Assembly (NCBI GenBank): GCA_035656095.1
Contig: DASRTE010000116.1
Coordinates: 1-30,358, forward strand
Reading direction: 5' to 3'
Source of the DNA: DASRTE01 sp035656095
Lineage (GTDB): Bacteria > Actinomycetota > Actinomycetes > Jiangellales > Jiangellaceae
DNA: 30,358 nt
Below the pieces are notes generated by a model. That model worked only from the letters and a program-made list of their open reading frames with translations. It searched no databases and was not told the DNA's origin. Below are positions 8,542 to 17,803 of the stretch, one piece after another. The position numbers and the translations under genes were made by a program. Every line of letters starts with the position of its first letter. Position 1 is the stretch's first letter.

Positions 8542-9732
8542 GTGAGGATTCCCGCACTGCGTCGCAGCAGGTCCGCCGACCTGCCGGGCGTGAGTGGTGT
8601 CGTCCGCGTCGACCGGCGCACCAAGAACCTCACCAGGCGCCTACGCCCCGGTGAGATCGCCGTCATCGACCACGTCGACATCGACCGCGTCAGCGCCGAG
8701 GCCCTGGTGGCATGCGGCGCCGGCGCTGTCGTCAACGTCAGACCGTCGGTCAGTGGGCGCTACCCCAACCTGGGTCCGGCGATCCTGGTCCAGGCGGGTA
8801 TCCCCCTGCTCGACGCGGTGGGCCCGGACGTGCTGTCGCAGGTGCACGAGGGGGAGCGGCTGCGCATCGACGGCAACGTCGTCTACCGCGACACGCCCAC
8901 GGACAGCGTCGTCGTGGCGGAGGGACAGTTGCAGACCGATCACACCGTCGCCGGGCTGATGGAGGCCGCGCGACAGGGCCTGTCGGCGCAGCTGGAGGCG
9001 TTCGCCGCCAACACCATGGAGTACCTCAAACGCGAACGCGATCTCCTGTTCGACGGCGTCGGCGTTCCGGACATCGATACCCGCCTGCGCGACCGGCACG
9101 TTCTCATCGTGGTCCGCGGATACGACTACAAAGAGGACCTGGCCATGCTCGGTCCGTACATCCGCGAGTACCGCCCGGTGCTGATGGGCGTCGACGGCGG
9201 CGCCGACGCCCTCGCCGAGGCGGGCCTGCGGCCGGACCTGATCGTGGGCGACATGGACTCGGTCACGGACGCCACGCTGCGTGGCGGCGCCGAGTTGGTG
9301 GTGCATGCCTACCGGGACGGCCGCGCACCGGGCCTCGAACGGCTCGAGCGGCTCGGCCTGCGCGGTGTGCCGTTCCCGGCCGCAGGCACCAGCGAGGACG
9401 TCGCGATGCTGCTGGCCGACGACAAGGGCGCCAGCCTCATCGTGGCCGTCGGCACCCACGCGACGCTGGTCGAGTTCATGGACAAGGGCCGGGCCGGGAT
9501 GGCCAGCACGTTCCTCACCCGATTGCGGGTCGGCAGCAAGCTCATCGACGCCAAAGGCGTCAGCCGCCTCTACCGGAGTCGGATCCCGGCCTGGACACTC
9601 GTCGTCCTGCTGGTGGCCGGTGTTCTCGCGGTGCTGGTGGCGATCATTGCCACGCCGACCGGCCAGGCATATCTCGATGTCCTCGGGTCCTGGTGGGATC
9701 GGTTCGTCTTCTGGCTGCAAGGGCTGTTCTGA
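8542..9732 (+). CDS. steA: SteA, cytokinesis/cell-separation protein with TPK-like domain
   Basis: A 396-residue protein resembling the actinobacterial SteA family (Rv1697-like). The N-terminal half is family-specific (RRLRPGEIAVIDHVDIDRV, VNVRPSVSGRYPNLGPAIL). Then comes a thiamine-pyrophosphokinase-like domain with GVDGGADAL (about 216-224) and LIVGDMDSV (about 234-242), and GTHATLVEF. A single membrane helix (about 350-370, WTLVVLLVAGVLAVLVAII) lies near the C terminus, so the large domain is cytoplasmic. In Corynebacterium, SteA and SteB act in the separation of daughter cells through control of a peptidoglycan hydrolase. Only one base separates it from steB, which fits a joint complex. 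Whether the kinase-like fold is catalytic is unknown. Confidence 0.93.
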   Translation: MRIPALRRSRSADLPGVSGVVRVDRRTKNLTRRLRPGEIAVIDHVDIDRVSAEALVACGAGAVVNVRPSVSGRYPNLGPAILVQAGIPLLDAVGPDVLSQVHEGERLRIDGNVVYRDTPTDSVVVAEGQLQTDHTVAGLMEAARQGLSAQLEAFAANTMEYLKRERDLLFDGVGVPDIDTRLRDRHVLIVVRGYDYKEDLAMLGPYIREYRPVLMGVDGGADALAEAGLRPDLIVGDMDSVTDATLRGGAELVVHAYRDGRAPGLERLERLGLRGVPFPAAGTSEDVAMLLADDKGASLIVAVGTHATLVEFMDKGRAGMASTFLTRLRVGSKLIDAKGVSRLYRSRIPAWTLVVLLVAGVLAVLVAIIATPTGQAYLDVLGSWWDRFVFWLQGLF

Positions 9733-9733
9733 A

Positions 9734-10738
9734 GTGATCGACTTCCGTTACCACCTGGTCTCCATCATCGCGATCTTCTTCGCTCTCGCCACCGGGATCG
9801 TGCTGGGCGCCGGCCCGCTGGACGAGCAGGTCGACGAGACGCTGGCGGACCAGATAGCCGACCTGCGGGAGCAGAACCAGCAGCTGCGCGACCAGGTCGT
9901 GGCGCTGGAGGCGAACACGGACTACCAGGAGAGCTTCATCCAGACGGTCACGCCGCAGTTGGTCGGCGACCGCCTCAGCAACCGCGACGTCCTTCTGGTC
10001 ACGATGCCCGGTGCCGACGACGCCATGGTCAGCGGCGTGCGCGACACCCTGGAGACGGCCGGCGCCACCGTCGAGGCAACGGTTGACATCCAGCCGGCCT
10101 GGACCGACGCCGAGTCCGAGGCGGTGCTCGACGAGCTCGCCGTGCAGTTGGTGAGTTCCGGAACCACGTTGCCCGAGGACACCGACGGCTACGACCGTGC
10201 TGCCGCCGTCCTGGCCGGTGCACTGCTCGCGCCGACCGGTGAGGAAGGCACTGTCGACGATGCGGTCACGGCCGGCTTCGGCGCCGAGGAGCTCGGGCTG
10301 GTCACGATCGAGCCGACCTCCGACAGCGAACCCCTCGTCGAGGCAACCCTCGCGGTGGTGGTCGCGGGGCCGCCCCCGGAGGACGACGTCGACCGGCGCA
10401 ACGGCGTCCTCCGCGGGCTGGTGTCCCACCTGGATGCCGCCGGCGCAGGGGGCGTGGTGGGCGGCGGGCCGTCCTCGTCCGGTGACGACGGTCTGCTGAC
10501 CGCGATCCGAACCGACACCGACGTGTCCGAAGCGGTCTCGACCGTCGACTCCGTGGACCTCGCATCGGGCCAGGTCACCGTCGTATTCGCCGCCGTCGAA
10601 CAGGAGCAGGGCGGGAGCGGCAGCTACGGGAAGGTCGGCACGACCGACGGCCCCCTGCCGCCCGACGTCCTGGCCGAACCTGCCGAGCCGTCCGAGCCCT
10701 CCGACCAGCCGACGGGCGAAGGGGAGAGCTCGCCGTGA
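9734..10738 (+). CDS. steB: SteB / MctB-like membrane-anchored protein
   Basis: A 334-residue protein with the typical family opening MIDFRYHLVSIIAIFFALA, a membrane helix at about 8-28, and then a coiled coil (DETLADQIADLREQNQQLRD, about 35-54). The rest is an Ala/Gly/Asp-rich extracytoplasmic domain, and the last 35 residues are a Pro/Glu/Ser-rich tail. The family is known both as SteB (partner of SteA in corynebacterial cell separation) and as MctB (Rv1698, described as a copper-handling outer-membrane protein in mycobacteria). The inner-membrane anchor plus coiled coil here favour the SteB role. The GTG at 9734 follows the steA stop after one base. The stop overlaps the next gene as GTGA. 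Confidence 0.9.
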   Translation: MIDFRYHLVSIIAIFFALATGIVLGAGPLDEQVDETLADQIADLREQNQQLRDQVVALEANTDYQESFIQTVTPQLVGDRLSNRDVLLVTMPGADDAMVSGVRDTLETAGATVEATVDIQPAWTDAESEAVLDELAVQLVSSGTTLPEDTDGYDRAAAVLAGALLAPTGEEGTVDDAVTAGFGAEELGLVTIEPTSDSEPLVEATLAVVVAGPPPEDDVDRRNGVLRGLVSHLDAAGAGGVVGGGPSSSGDDGLLTAIRTDTDVSEAVSTVDSVDLASGQVTVVFAAVEQEQGGSGSYGKVGTTDGPLPPDVLAEPAEPSEPSDQPTGEGESSP

Positions 10739-11559
10739 GCAGTGGGTGGCAGCGAACCGTCGGCACCGCGGCTGCGGGCGCGGTCGCCGCCGGCGTGGCC
10801 TGGGCCGCGCAGCGGCGGCTGGGCGGCCACCCACCGGGCGGTGCCCGGCAGTGGGAGCGGGTCAACCATCGTGGCCGCACCGTCTCGCTGGCTGCCGGAC
10901 CGGCCGTGACGCTCGGAGCCGCCGTGGGCGCAGCTCTGGCCCCGGGAGCGTCCCGGCGGGTACGCGGTGCGGGAGCTCTCGTCGCCGGCGCGGTCGGGGC
11001 GGTCGGCCTCTACGACGACCTGGCCGGGTCGTCGGCCAGCAAGGGGCTGCGCGGACATCTGTCGGCGCTGCGTCGCGGTGAGGTCACCAGCGGCGCGGTG
11101 AAGGTCGCGGTCATCGGCATGGCCGGCCTCGCCGGAGCCGCGGCCGTGAGCGACAACCCCGTCGACGCCGTCGTCGGCGGGGCCGCCGTCGCCGGGCATG
11201 CCAACCTGCTCAACCTTCTCGACCTGCGTCCGGGCCGTGCGCTCAAGGCCGTCGTCCTGCATGCTCCCGTCGCCCTGACCGCACCGGCCGGCGGGGTTGC
11301 GGCGGCCGCGGTCGGGGCCGGAGCCGCCGTTCTGCACGACGACCTCGCCGAACGCACGATGCTGGGCGACGCCGGTGCCAACGCGCTCGGCGCTGCGCTC
11401 GGCCTGGCGCTGGTGGCGAGGGAGGGACGTACGGCGCGGCTGGTGCACCTCGGCGTCGTGACGGCGCTGACGCTCGCCAGCGAGAAGGTGAGCTTCACCC
11501 GGGTCTTCGAGCGCACGCCCATTCTGCGCGAGCTGGACCACCTCGGGCGCCGGCAGTAA
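10735..11559 (+). CDS. MraY/WecA-like membrane phosphosugar transferase (degenerate)
   Basis: A 274-residue Ala/Gly/Val-rich multi-helix membrane protein. It keeps the order of the MraY/WecA superfamily motifs: GLYDDL (91-96, equivalent of the catalytic DD motif) with a following KGLRGHLSAL, then HANLLNLLDLRPGRALK (155-171) in the place of the usual N-x-x-N-x-x-D-G-x-D-G loop, then LGDAGANALGA (210-220). Those enzymes transfer a sugar phosphate from a UDP-sugar to polyprenyl phosphate. The second Asp-Gly of the NxxNxxDGxDG loop is missing (LDLRPG) and no HHH-type C-terminal motif is seen, so the substrate differs or activity is changed. It is shorter than MraY (about 360). GTG start overlaps steB; GGGGAGAG lies just upstream. 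A murJ-like gene follows after 7 bases. Confidence 0.78.
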   Translation: MSSGWQRTVGTAAAGAVAAGVAWAAQRRLGGHPPGGARQWERVNHRGRTVSLAAGPAVTLGAAVGAALAPGASRRVRGAGALVAGAVGAVGLYDDLAGSSASKGLRGHLSALRRGEVTSGAVKVAVIGMAGLAGAAAVSDNPVDAVVGGAAVAGHANLLNLLDLRPGRALKAVVLHAPVALTAPAGGVAAAAVGAGAAVLHDDLAERTMLGDAGANALGAALGLALVAREGRTARLVHLGVVTALTLASEKVSFTRVFERTPILRELDHLGRRQ

Positions 11560-11566
11560 CCCGGCC

Positions 11567-13171
11567 ATGAGCCGCCACGGCAAGTTCGCCCTGGGGGCGG
11601 CGGCCGGCATCGCCGGCGGGGCCGCCCTGATCGGTGTCGCCAGCCTGGTCGCGAGGTTCGTCGGGTTCGGGCGGCAGTTGGTCTACCAGGGCACGGTCGG
11701 TGACACCGCGCTGGGCACGGTGTACACGACGTCCAACTTCGTCCCGGCGATCCTGTTCGAGGTGGTGGCCGGCGGAGCTCTCGCCGGAGTCGTCGTGCCT
11801 CTGGTCGTCGCCGCCGTCGACCGGGCCGACCGCGACGACGTCCGTGAGACCGCCGGGGCGCTGGTCGGGTGGGCCCTGCTCGTGCTGGTGCCGGTGGCGG
11901 CGGTCGCCGCGATGCTGGCGGGGCCGGTCACGAGCTACATGTTGCAGGGAGAGGGCGGTGCGCAGACACAGCTCATGGCCGAGCGAATGCTGCGGGTCCT
12001 CGTGATCCAGATTCCGCTCTACGGCGTCGCGGCCGTGACCGCGGGCGTGCTGCAGGCCCACCGTCGGTTCCTGGCTCCAGCCGTCGCGCCGATCCTGTCG
12101 AGCGTGGTCGTGGCGGGCACGTACCTGGTGTTCGCGGCGTCCTTCACCGGCGACCGGTCCGACCTCTCGTCGGTGCCGCGCTCAGCCGAGCTGCTGCTCT
12201 CGGTGGGAACCGTCCTCGGTGCCGCCGCGCTGGCGCTCACCACGCTCGTCCCGCTGCACTTCCTCGGCATCCGCGCCGTTCCCAGGCTGCGGTTCCCGTC
12301 CGGGCGCGGCCGCACCGCGGCGCGTCTGGCAGCGGCCGGGGCGACCATGGTGGCCGCCCAGCAGATCGCCATGTTCGTGCTCATCCCGGTGGTGAACGAG
12401 CAGGGCGGTGAGGGCCGCATCGTCACGTTCCAGAACACCTGGATGGTGTACCTGTTGCCCTTCGCCGTGCTCGCCGTGCCGATCGCGACCAGCACGTTCC
12501 CGGCACTGGCGACCCAGGCGAGCCGGGGGGAGATGGCGCAGTGGGCGCGGGCAACCCTGTCGTCCACGCGTGCCGTCGTGGTAGCTGCCGGCCTGGGTGC
12601 GACGGCGCTGGTCGCCGCCGCGTGGCCGATCGCGCGTTTCTTCGCGATCATCGGGGGCCACGGCACCGTGCCCGCCGAGGAGATGGCACGCGCCCTGGTG
12701 GCGTTCGCGCCCGGGCTTTTCGGCTTCTGCCTCGTCTACCACCTCAACCGAGCGCTGCTGGCGTCCGGACACGTACGCCGCGTCGGCGTCGCTTCTGCGG
12801 CAGGCTGGCTCACGGTGGTCCTCATGGCGATCGTCCTGACCAGGCTCGCGCCACAGGGCTGGGTGGTCGCGGCGGTCGGGCTGGCACACACCGTCGGCAT
12901 GACCGTCGCCGCGGTGATGCTGCTCCTCGCCGTGCGCCCTGGGTCGGCCCGGGCCGGTTGGCGGCCGCTGGCCAGGTCCGGCCTCGCGGCGGTCGGTGGC
13001 GCCGCGTGCGGCGGCGCCGTCGGCTGGGTCGTGGCAGGGGCGATCGACGGCGGTGGCACATGGGCGACCGTCGCAGCGGGCACACTGTCCGCGGCGGTGG
13101 GTGCACTCGTCTTCGGCGGCGTCGTCGCCGTCGTCGATCGCCGTGACCTTCGCGCGATGATGCGGCGATGA
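11567..13171 (+). CDS. MurJ/MviN-like lipid-linked oligosaccharide flippase
   Basis: A 534-residue integral membrane protein of the MOP superfamily, by eye with about 14 hydrophobic segments. The N-terminal part has the MurJ pattern SLVARFVGFGRQLVYQGTVG; Arg30 and Arg36 have the same spacing as the two essential cavity arginines of E. coli MurJ. The second helix region NFVPAILFEVVAGGALAGVV matches the family's second-helix signature. The C-terminal part is Gly/Ala/Val-rich membrane sequence ending in RRDLRAMMRR. MurJ flips lipid II, the peptidoglycan precursor. An actinobacterial genome usually also has a large murJ near the origin, so this could be a second flippase for another lipid-linked glycan. 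Its neighbours, a MraY-like transferase and a GT4 enzyme, fit either view. Stop overlaps the GT gene as ATGA. Confidence 0.85.
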   Translation: MSRHGKFALGAAAGIAGGAALIGVASLVARFVGFGRQLVYQGTVGDTALGTVYTTSNFVPAILFEVVAGGALAGVVVPLVVAAVDRADRDDVRETAGALVGWALLVLVPVAAVAAMLAGPVTSYMLQGEGGAQTQLMAERMLRVLVIQIPLYGVAAVTAGVLQAHRRFLAPAVAPILSSVVVAGTYLVFAASFTGDRSDLSSVPRSAELLLSVGTVLGAAALALTTLVPLHFLGIRAVPRLRFPSGRGRTAARLAAAGATMVAAQQIAMFVLIPVVNEQGGEGRIVTFQNTWMVYLLPFAVLAVPIATSTFPALATQASRGEMAQWARATLSSTRAVVVAAGLGATALVAAAWPIARFFAIIGGHGTVPAEEMARALVAFAPGLFGFCLVYHLNRALLASGHVRRVGVASAAGWLTVVLMAIVLTRLAPQGWVVAAVGLAHTVGMTVAAVMLLLAVRPGSARAGWRPLARSGLAAVGGAACGGAVGWVVAGAIDGGGTWATVAAGTLSAAVGALVFGGVVAVVDRRDLRAMMRR

Positions 13172-14259
13172 AGGCCGCGATCGTGCTCGCGACGAGCACG
13201 GGAGGCGTCGGCACGCACGTCCTGTCGCTGGTGCGACGCCTGCCCGGCCTCGGTGTCGACGTCACGGTTCTCTGCCCCGAGGAGACGGAGGGACGGTTCG
13301 CCTTCCGCGCCGAGGGCTCGGCGTTCGTCCCGGTCGAGATCGCCACCGGGCCACGCCCCCGCGCGGACGCCGCCGCGGTCGGCAGACTCCGCACCGCGTT
13401 CTCCGGTGCCGACGTCGTCCACGCGCACGGGCTGCGCTCCGCGGCGCTGGCGGGGCTCGCTCTCGGCCGGCGGCGCCCGGGTCGCACGCCCTTCGTTGCC
13501 ACCTGGCACAACGCCGTTGTGGCCGGCGGCGTCCCGGGACGCCTTCTGCTGACCCTCGAAGCCCTCGCCGCCCGTCGTGCCGACGTCACGCTCGGCGCCT
13601 CGTCCGACCTGGTGGAGCGGGCCCGGCGGCTGGGCGCGCCGGACGCCCGGCTGGCACCCGTCGCGGCACCGGCGATGCCACCGTCGGAGCGCGACCGGAC
13701 CGAGGTGCGCGCGCGGCTCGGCGCCGTGGGCCGCCCTCTCGTGCTCGCCGTCGGCCGGCTGGCGGCGCAGAAGGACTACGACACGCTGCTGGACGCGGTG
13801 GCCGGCTGGGGGCGGCGCGAGCCACAGCCACTCGTCGTGGTGGCCGGTTCCGGACCGGAGCACGACCGGCTGCAGCGGGTCATCGACGGCCGCGGTCTGG
13901 CGGTCCGCCTGCTCGGCCATCGTGACGACATTGCCGACCTGCTCGCGGCGGCGGACCTCTACGTGCTCACCTCGACCTGGGAGGCGCGCGCGCTGGTGGT
14001 CCAGGAAGCGATGCGTGCCGGCGTGGCGGTCGTCGCCACCGCGGTCGGTGGCGTGCCGGAGCTGGTGGGCGACGCCGCGGTCCTGGTCCCGGCCGGCGAC
14101 GCCGAGGCGGTCGCCCGTGAGGTCGTCCGGCTCCTGGAAGACGACGAGCGTCGGCGTGAGGTGGCCGGGCGCGGGCTTGCACGGGCCGCGAGCTGGCCGG
14201 ACGAGGACGACGTCGCCCGCCAGGTCGTCAGCGTGTACCGCGAGTTCGCCGGGCCCTAG
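13168..14259 (+). CDS. GT4-family glycosyltransferase
   Basis: A 363-residue GT-B fold glycosyltransferase. The N-terminal domain opens with VLATSTGGVGTHVLSLVRRL, the glycine-rich acceptor-side loop. The C-terminal domain has VGRLAAQKDYDTLLDAV (about 193-209) and then GHRDDIADLLAAADLYVLTS, STWEARALVVQEAMRAG with the EX7E pair Glu272/Glu280, and AVGGVPELVGDAAVLVPAGD. These are typical of family 4 retaining enzymes using nucleotide-activated sugars. No membrane segment is seen; it would work at the inner face of the membrane. The 4-base overlap with the flippase gene suggests both act on the same lipid-linked glycan. Acceptor and sugar are unknown. Its TAG stop is directly followed by the pyrG promoter candidate. 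Confidence 0.9.
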   Translation: MKAAIVLATSTGGVGTHVLSLVRRLPGLGVDVTVLCPEETEGRFAFRAEGSAFVPVEIATGPRPRADAAAVGRLRTAFSGADVVHAHGLRSAALAGLALGRRRPGRTPFVATWHNAVVAGGVPGRLLLTLEALAARRADVTLGASSDLVERARRLGAPDARLAPVAAPAMPPSERDRTEVRARLGAVGRPLVLAVGRLAAQKDYDTLLDAVAGWGRREPQPLVVVAGSGPEHDRLQRVIDGRGLAVRLLGHRDDIADLLAAADLYVLTSTWEARALVVQEAMRAGVAVVATAVGGVPELVGDAAVLVPAGDAEAVAREVVRLLEDDERRREVAGRGLARAASWPDEDDVARQVVSVYREFAGP

Positions 14260-14260
14260 A

Positions 14261-14269
14261 TGTTAGGCT
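14261..14269 (+). promoter_or_regulatory. Candidate extended -10 element for pyrG
   Basis: TGTTAGGCT combines an extended -10 (TG plus one base) with TAGGCT, the same hexamer seen before recN and parA. Transcription would start near 14276, giving a leader of about 40 bases before the TTG start at 14317. No clear -35 is visible, as is common with extended -10 promoters. Confidence 0.55.
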
Positions 14270-14316
14270 GGAACTCCGTGGACCACCGGTCGGACCGATA
14301 CCACGGGAGCCCCCCA

Positions 14317-16016
<1,700 letters not shown>

Positions 16017-16020
<4 letters not shown>

Positions 16021-16679
16021 CACTCGGGGCAGCACCCCCACCGCAGCTCGCCGATCGCCCGGAGCGCTGGCCCGTGTCGGCATCCGAGACGGTGCTGGAC
16101 ACCGCACGAGTGATCTCGGTCCGGCAGGACCGTCTCCGCTCTCCCGCCGACGGCGCCGAGTTCGTCCGCGACGTGGTGATACACCCCGGAGCGGTCGGAG
16201 TGGTCGCTCTCGACGACGACGAACGCGTGCTGCTGGTCTCCCAGTACCGGCATCCGGTCGGACACCGGTTGTTCGAGGTGCCGGCCGGGTTGCTGGACGT
16301 GCCGGGCGAGCCCTATCACCTCGCGGCGGCGCGTGAGCTCTACGAGGAGGGCCACGTGCGCGCGGACGAGTGGCGCGTGCTGGTCGACCTCTTCACCTCG
16401 CCCGGCATGACGACTGAGTCCACGCGAATCTTCCTGGCCCGCGGCCTCACGGCGGTCGCCGACGTCGACCGGCACGTCGGCGTCCACGAGGAGGCGGACA
16501 TGCCCGTCTCGTGGGCACCGCTGGCCGACGTCGTCGACGCCGTACTCGCCGGGCGGCTGCACAACCCGATCCTCGTCTCCGGCGTTCTGGCGGCGTGGAG
16601 CGCCCGCTACCGTGGCGGTGACGACGCACTCCGGCCGGCGGACGCCCCGTGGGCCGCGCGCGACGCCCAGGCCGGGTGA
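16017..16679 (+). CDS. NUDIX hydrolase (ADP-ribose pyrophosphatase-like)
   Basis: A 220-residue NUDIX enzyme similar in layout to ADP-ribose diphosphatases encoded after pyrG in actinobacteria. An N-terminal strand region is followed by VLLVSQYRHPVGHRLFEVPA, and then the box GLLDVPGEPYHLAAARELYEEG. The core RELYEE supplies the metal-binding glutamates. Two deviations from GX5EX7REUXEEXGU are seen: six residues instead of five between the first Gly and Glu (also present, as I recall, in the mycobacterial relative), and GHV where XGU is expected. HEEADMPVSWAPLADVV near residue 160-176 supplies the usual downstream glutamates. Likely substrate is ADP-ribose or a related nucleoside diphosphate sugar. 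GTG at 16017 is coupled to pyrG; a GTG at 16074 is an alternative start. Confidence 0.88.
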
Positions 16680-16682
16680 TCG

Positions 16683-17333
16683 TCACTCGGCCGTGATCGC
16701 CGGCGGTGGCGCCGGTGGCGCCGGCAGGAGCGGCGGCATCCGGATGCCGAGGCGTCCCATCTCCAGCTCGGCCAGCGCCTGAACGATCTCGGGGTCGCCA
16801 CGCCGCCACGCGGGCAGCAGGCCGTCACCGATCCTGGCCAGGCGCGACAGCTTGCGGGTCGCCAGCGCCCGCAGGGCGAGCAGCTCGACCCCGTCCGGGT
16901 CCGAGAGCACCATGCGCGCGGCCTCGGCCCGCCGAACCCAGAACAGCCGCGGCAGGATCCAGAACATGACCGCCAGCAGGATGAGGAAGCCGGCCGTCGC
17001 GACCCCGGCCAGAGTCGCGACGGTGCCGACGACGTCCTGCAACGTCTGGCCGGCACCCGCGATGTTGTCGGCGGCGCCGGCGGCCCCCTCGAACGGGGCC
17101 GAGATGGCGCCGCCGACCAGGGGGATGTCCGAGAGGTTGTCGCCCGCACCGGACAGGTTGTCCCTCATGCCGTCGCCGGCGTCCTCCAGCAGTCGGCCCG
17201 GGCCGGCGAGCGTGTCGATGAGCTCATAGACGGCCTTGCCGCCCAGCACGGCGAGGATGCACCACACGACGCCGAGCACGTCGGCGACGATCTGGCGGAG
17301 GCGGTGTCCCGGCTGGTCGGCGTAAATGCGCAC
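16683..17333 (-). CDS. Two-helix membrane protein of unknown function
   Basis: A 216-residue protein with membrane helices at about 16-35 (VADVLGVVWCILAVLGGKAV) and 107-130 (TLAGVATAGFLILLAVMFWI). Between them is a 70-residue Gly/Ala/Asp loop with two similar segments, DNLSGAGDNL (58-67) and DNIAGAGQTL (89-98). After helix two comes a basic, helical cytoplasmic tail and a Pro/Ala-rich end. With two helices, both ends are predicted on the same side, probably the cytoplasm, and the loop outside. The GTG start has TAGACC six bases before it, possibly a leaderless promoter. It converges on the NUDIX gene with a 3-base gap. I do not recognise the family and assign no function. Confidence 0.75.
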   Translation of the reverse strand: MRIYADQPGHRLRQIVADVLGVVWCILAVLGGKAVYELIDTLAGPGRLLEDAGDGMRDNLSGAGDNLSDIPLVGGAISAPFEGAAGAADNIAGAGQTLQDVVGTVATLAGVATAGFLILLAVMFWILPRLFWVRRAEAARMVLSDPDGVELLALRALATRKLSRLARIGDGLLPAWRRGDPEIVQALAELEMGRLGIRMPPLLPAPPAPPPAITAE

Positions 17334-17411
17334 GATGCGGGTCTATCGCACCGGATGCCCTTGGAGCCACCCCGGCGCGGGCGTGTCCGGCCTCCCAGGC
17401 ATCATCGGAAC

Positions 17412-17740
17412 GTGAGCGTGCACCACGTCCCGCTGCGAACACTGGCCGGTGCTCCGGCCACATTGCCGGGCGGGCTGGAGCGGCTGCACGAGCGGTTCGC
17501 CGGTGACGGGTTCTCGGTGGTGGGGTTCCCGTCAACGGACCGGGCCGGCATCCGCTCTACGCGGAACTGGTCGAGACGCCCGACGCCGACGGCCGGGCGG
17601 GGGACGTGCAGTGGAACTTCGAGAAGTTCCTGGTCGATCCGGCGGGTTCGGTCGTGGCGCGGTTCCGGACCCGTACCGACCCCGAGGCACCCGAGATCGT
17701 CGAAGCGATCAGGGCCAGCCTCCCGGACCGGGTGACCTAG
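17412..17740 (+). pseudogene. Glutathione peroxidase pseudogene (two internal deletions and a frame change)
   Basis: Read in one frame from the GTG at 17412 the sequence gives VSVHHVPLRTLAGAPATL, then directly GLERLHERFAGDGFSVVGFP. Near 17531 similarity moves to another frame: NGPGRHPLYAELVETPDA, AGDVQWNFEKFLVDP, VVARFRTRTDPEAPEIVEAI, ending at the TAG at 17738. Compared with the family (about 160 residues), two blocks are absent. The first is the VNVASKCG region with the catalytic Cys/Sec, roughly 20-25 residues. The second runs from the NQF/QEPG loop with the catalytic Gln to the VNG before HPLY, roughly 45 residues, and leaves the frame broken. The Trp-Asn of the catalytic set survives (VQWNFEKF). 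The product cannot be an active peroxidase. The remaining stretches are well preserved, so the loss looks recent. Confidence 0.88.
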
Positions 17741-17743
17741 ACT
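17738..17743 (+). promoter_or_regulatory. Candidate -10 element for ald
   Basis: TAGACT, overlapping the stop codon of the glutathione peroxidase remnant. A start near 17750 would give ald a leader of about 64 bases containing two hairpins. No convincing -35 was found. Confidence 0.4.
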
Positions 17744-17764
17744 CGGCGCCGCCGGAACCGGCGA

Positions 17765-17803
17765 CTGCCCGACAGCGTCGTCGGGCAGGACTCCCCGAAG
17801 GGG
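17765..17803 (+). promoter_or_regulatory. Paired hairpins in the ald leader
   Basis: A perfect 9-bp inverted repeat, CTGCCCGAC (17765-17773) and GTCGGGCAG (17780-17788), has a 6-base loop. It is followed by CCCC-GAA-GGGG (17793-17803), whose GGGG arm is the likely ribosome site of ald. The first may be a terminator of upstream transcription or part of a regulatory leader; the second could limit ribosome access. The structure is seen, the role is inference. Confidence 0.4.

Noticed and set aside
14260..14316. ATG start for pyrG directly after the glycosyltransferase stop
   Set aside because: It overlaps the probable -10 element and would add 19 residues not found in the family.
17412..17740. 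Selenocysteine-containing or short active glutathione peroxidase
   Set aside because: There is no in-frame TGA at the catalytic place because that segment is deleted altogether, and the frame changes near 17531.
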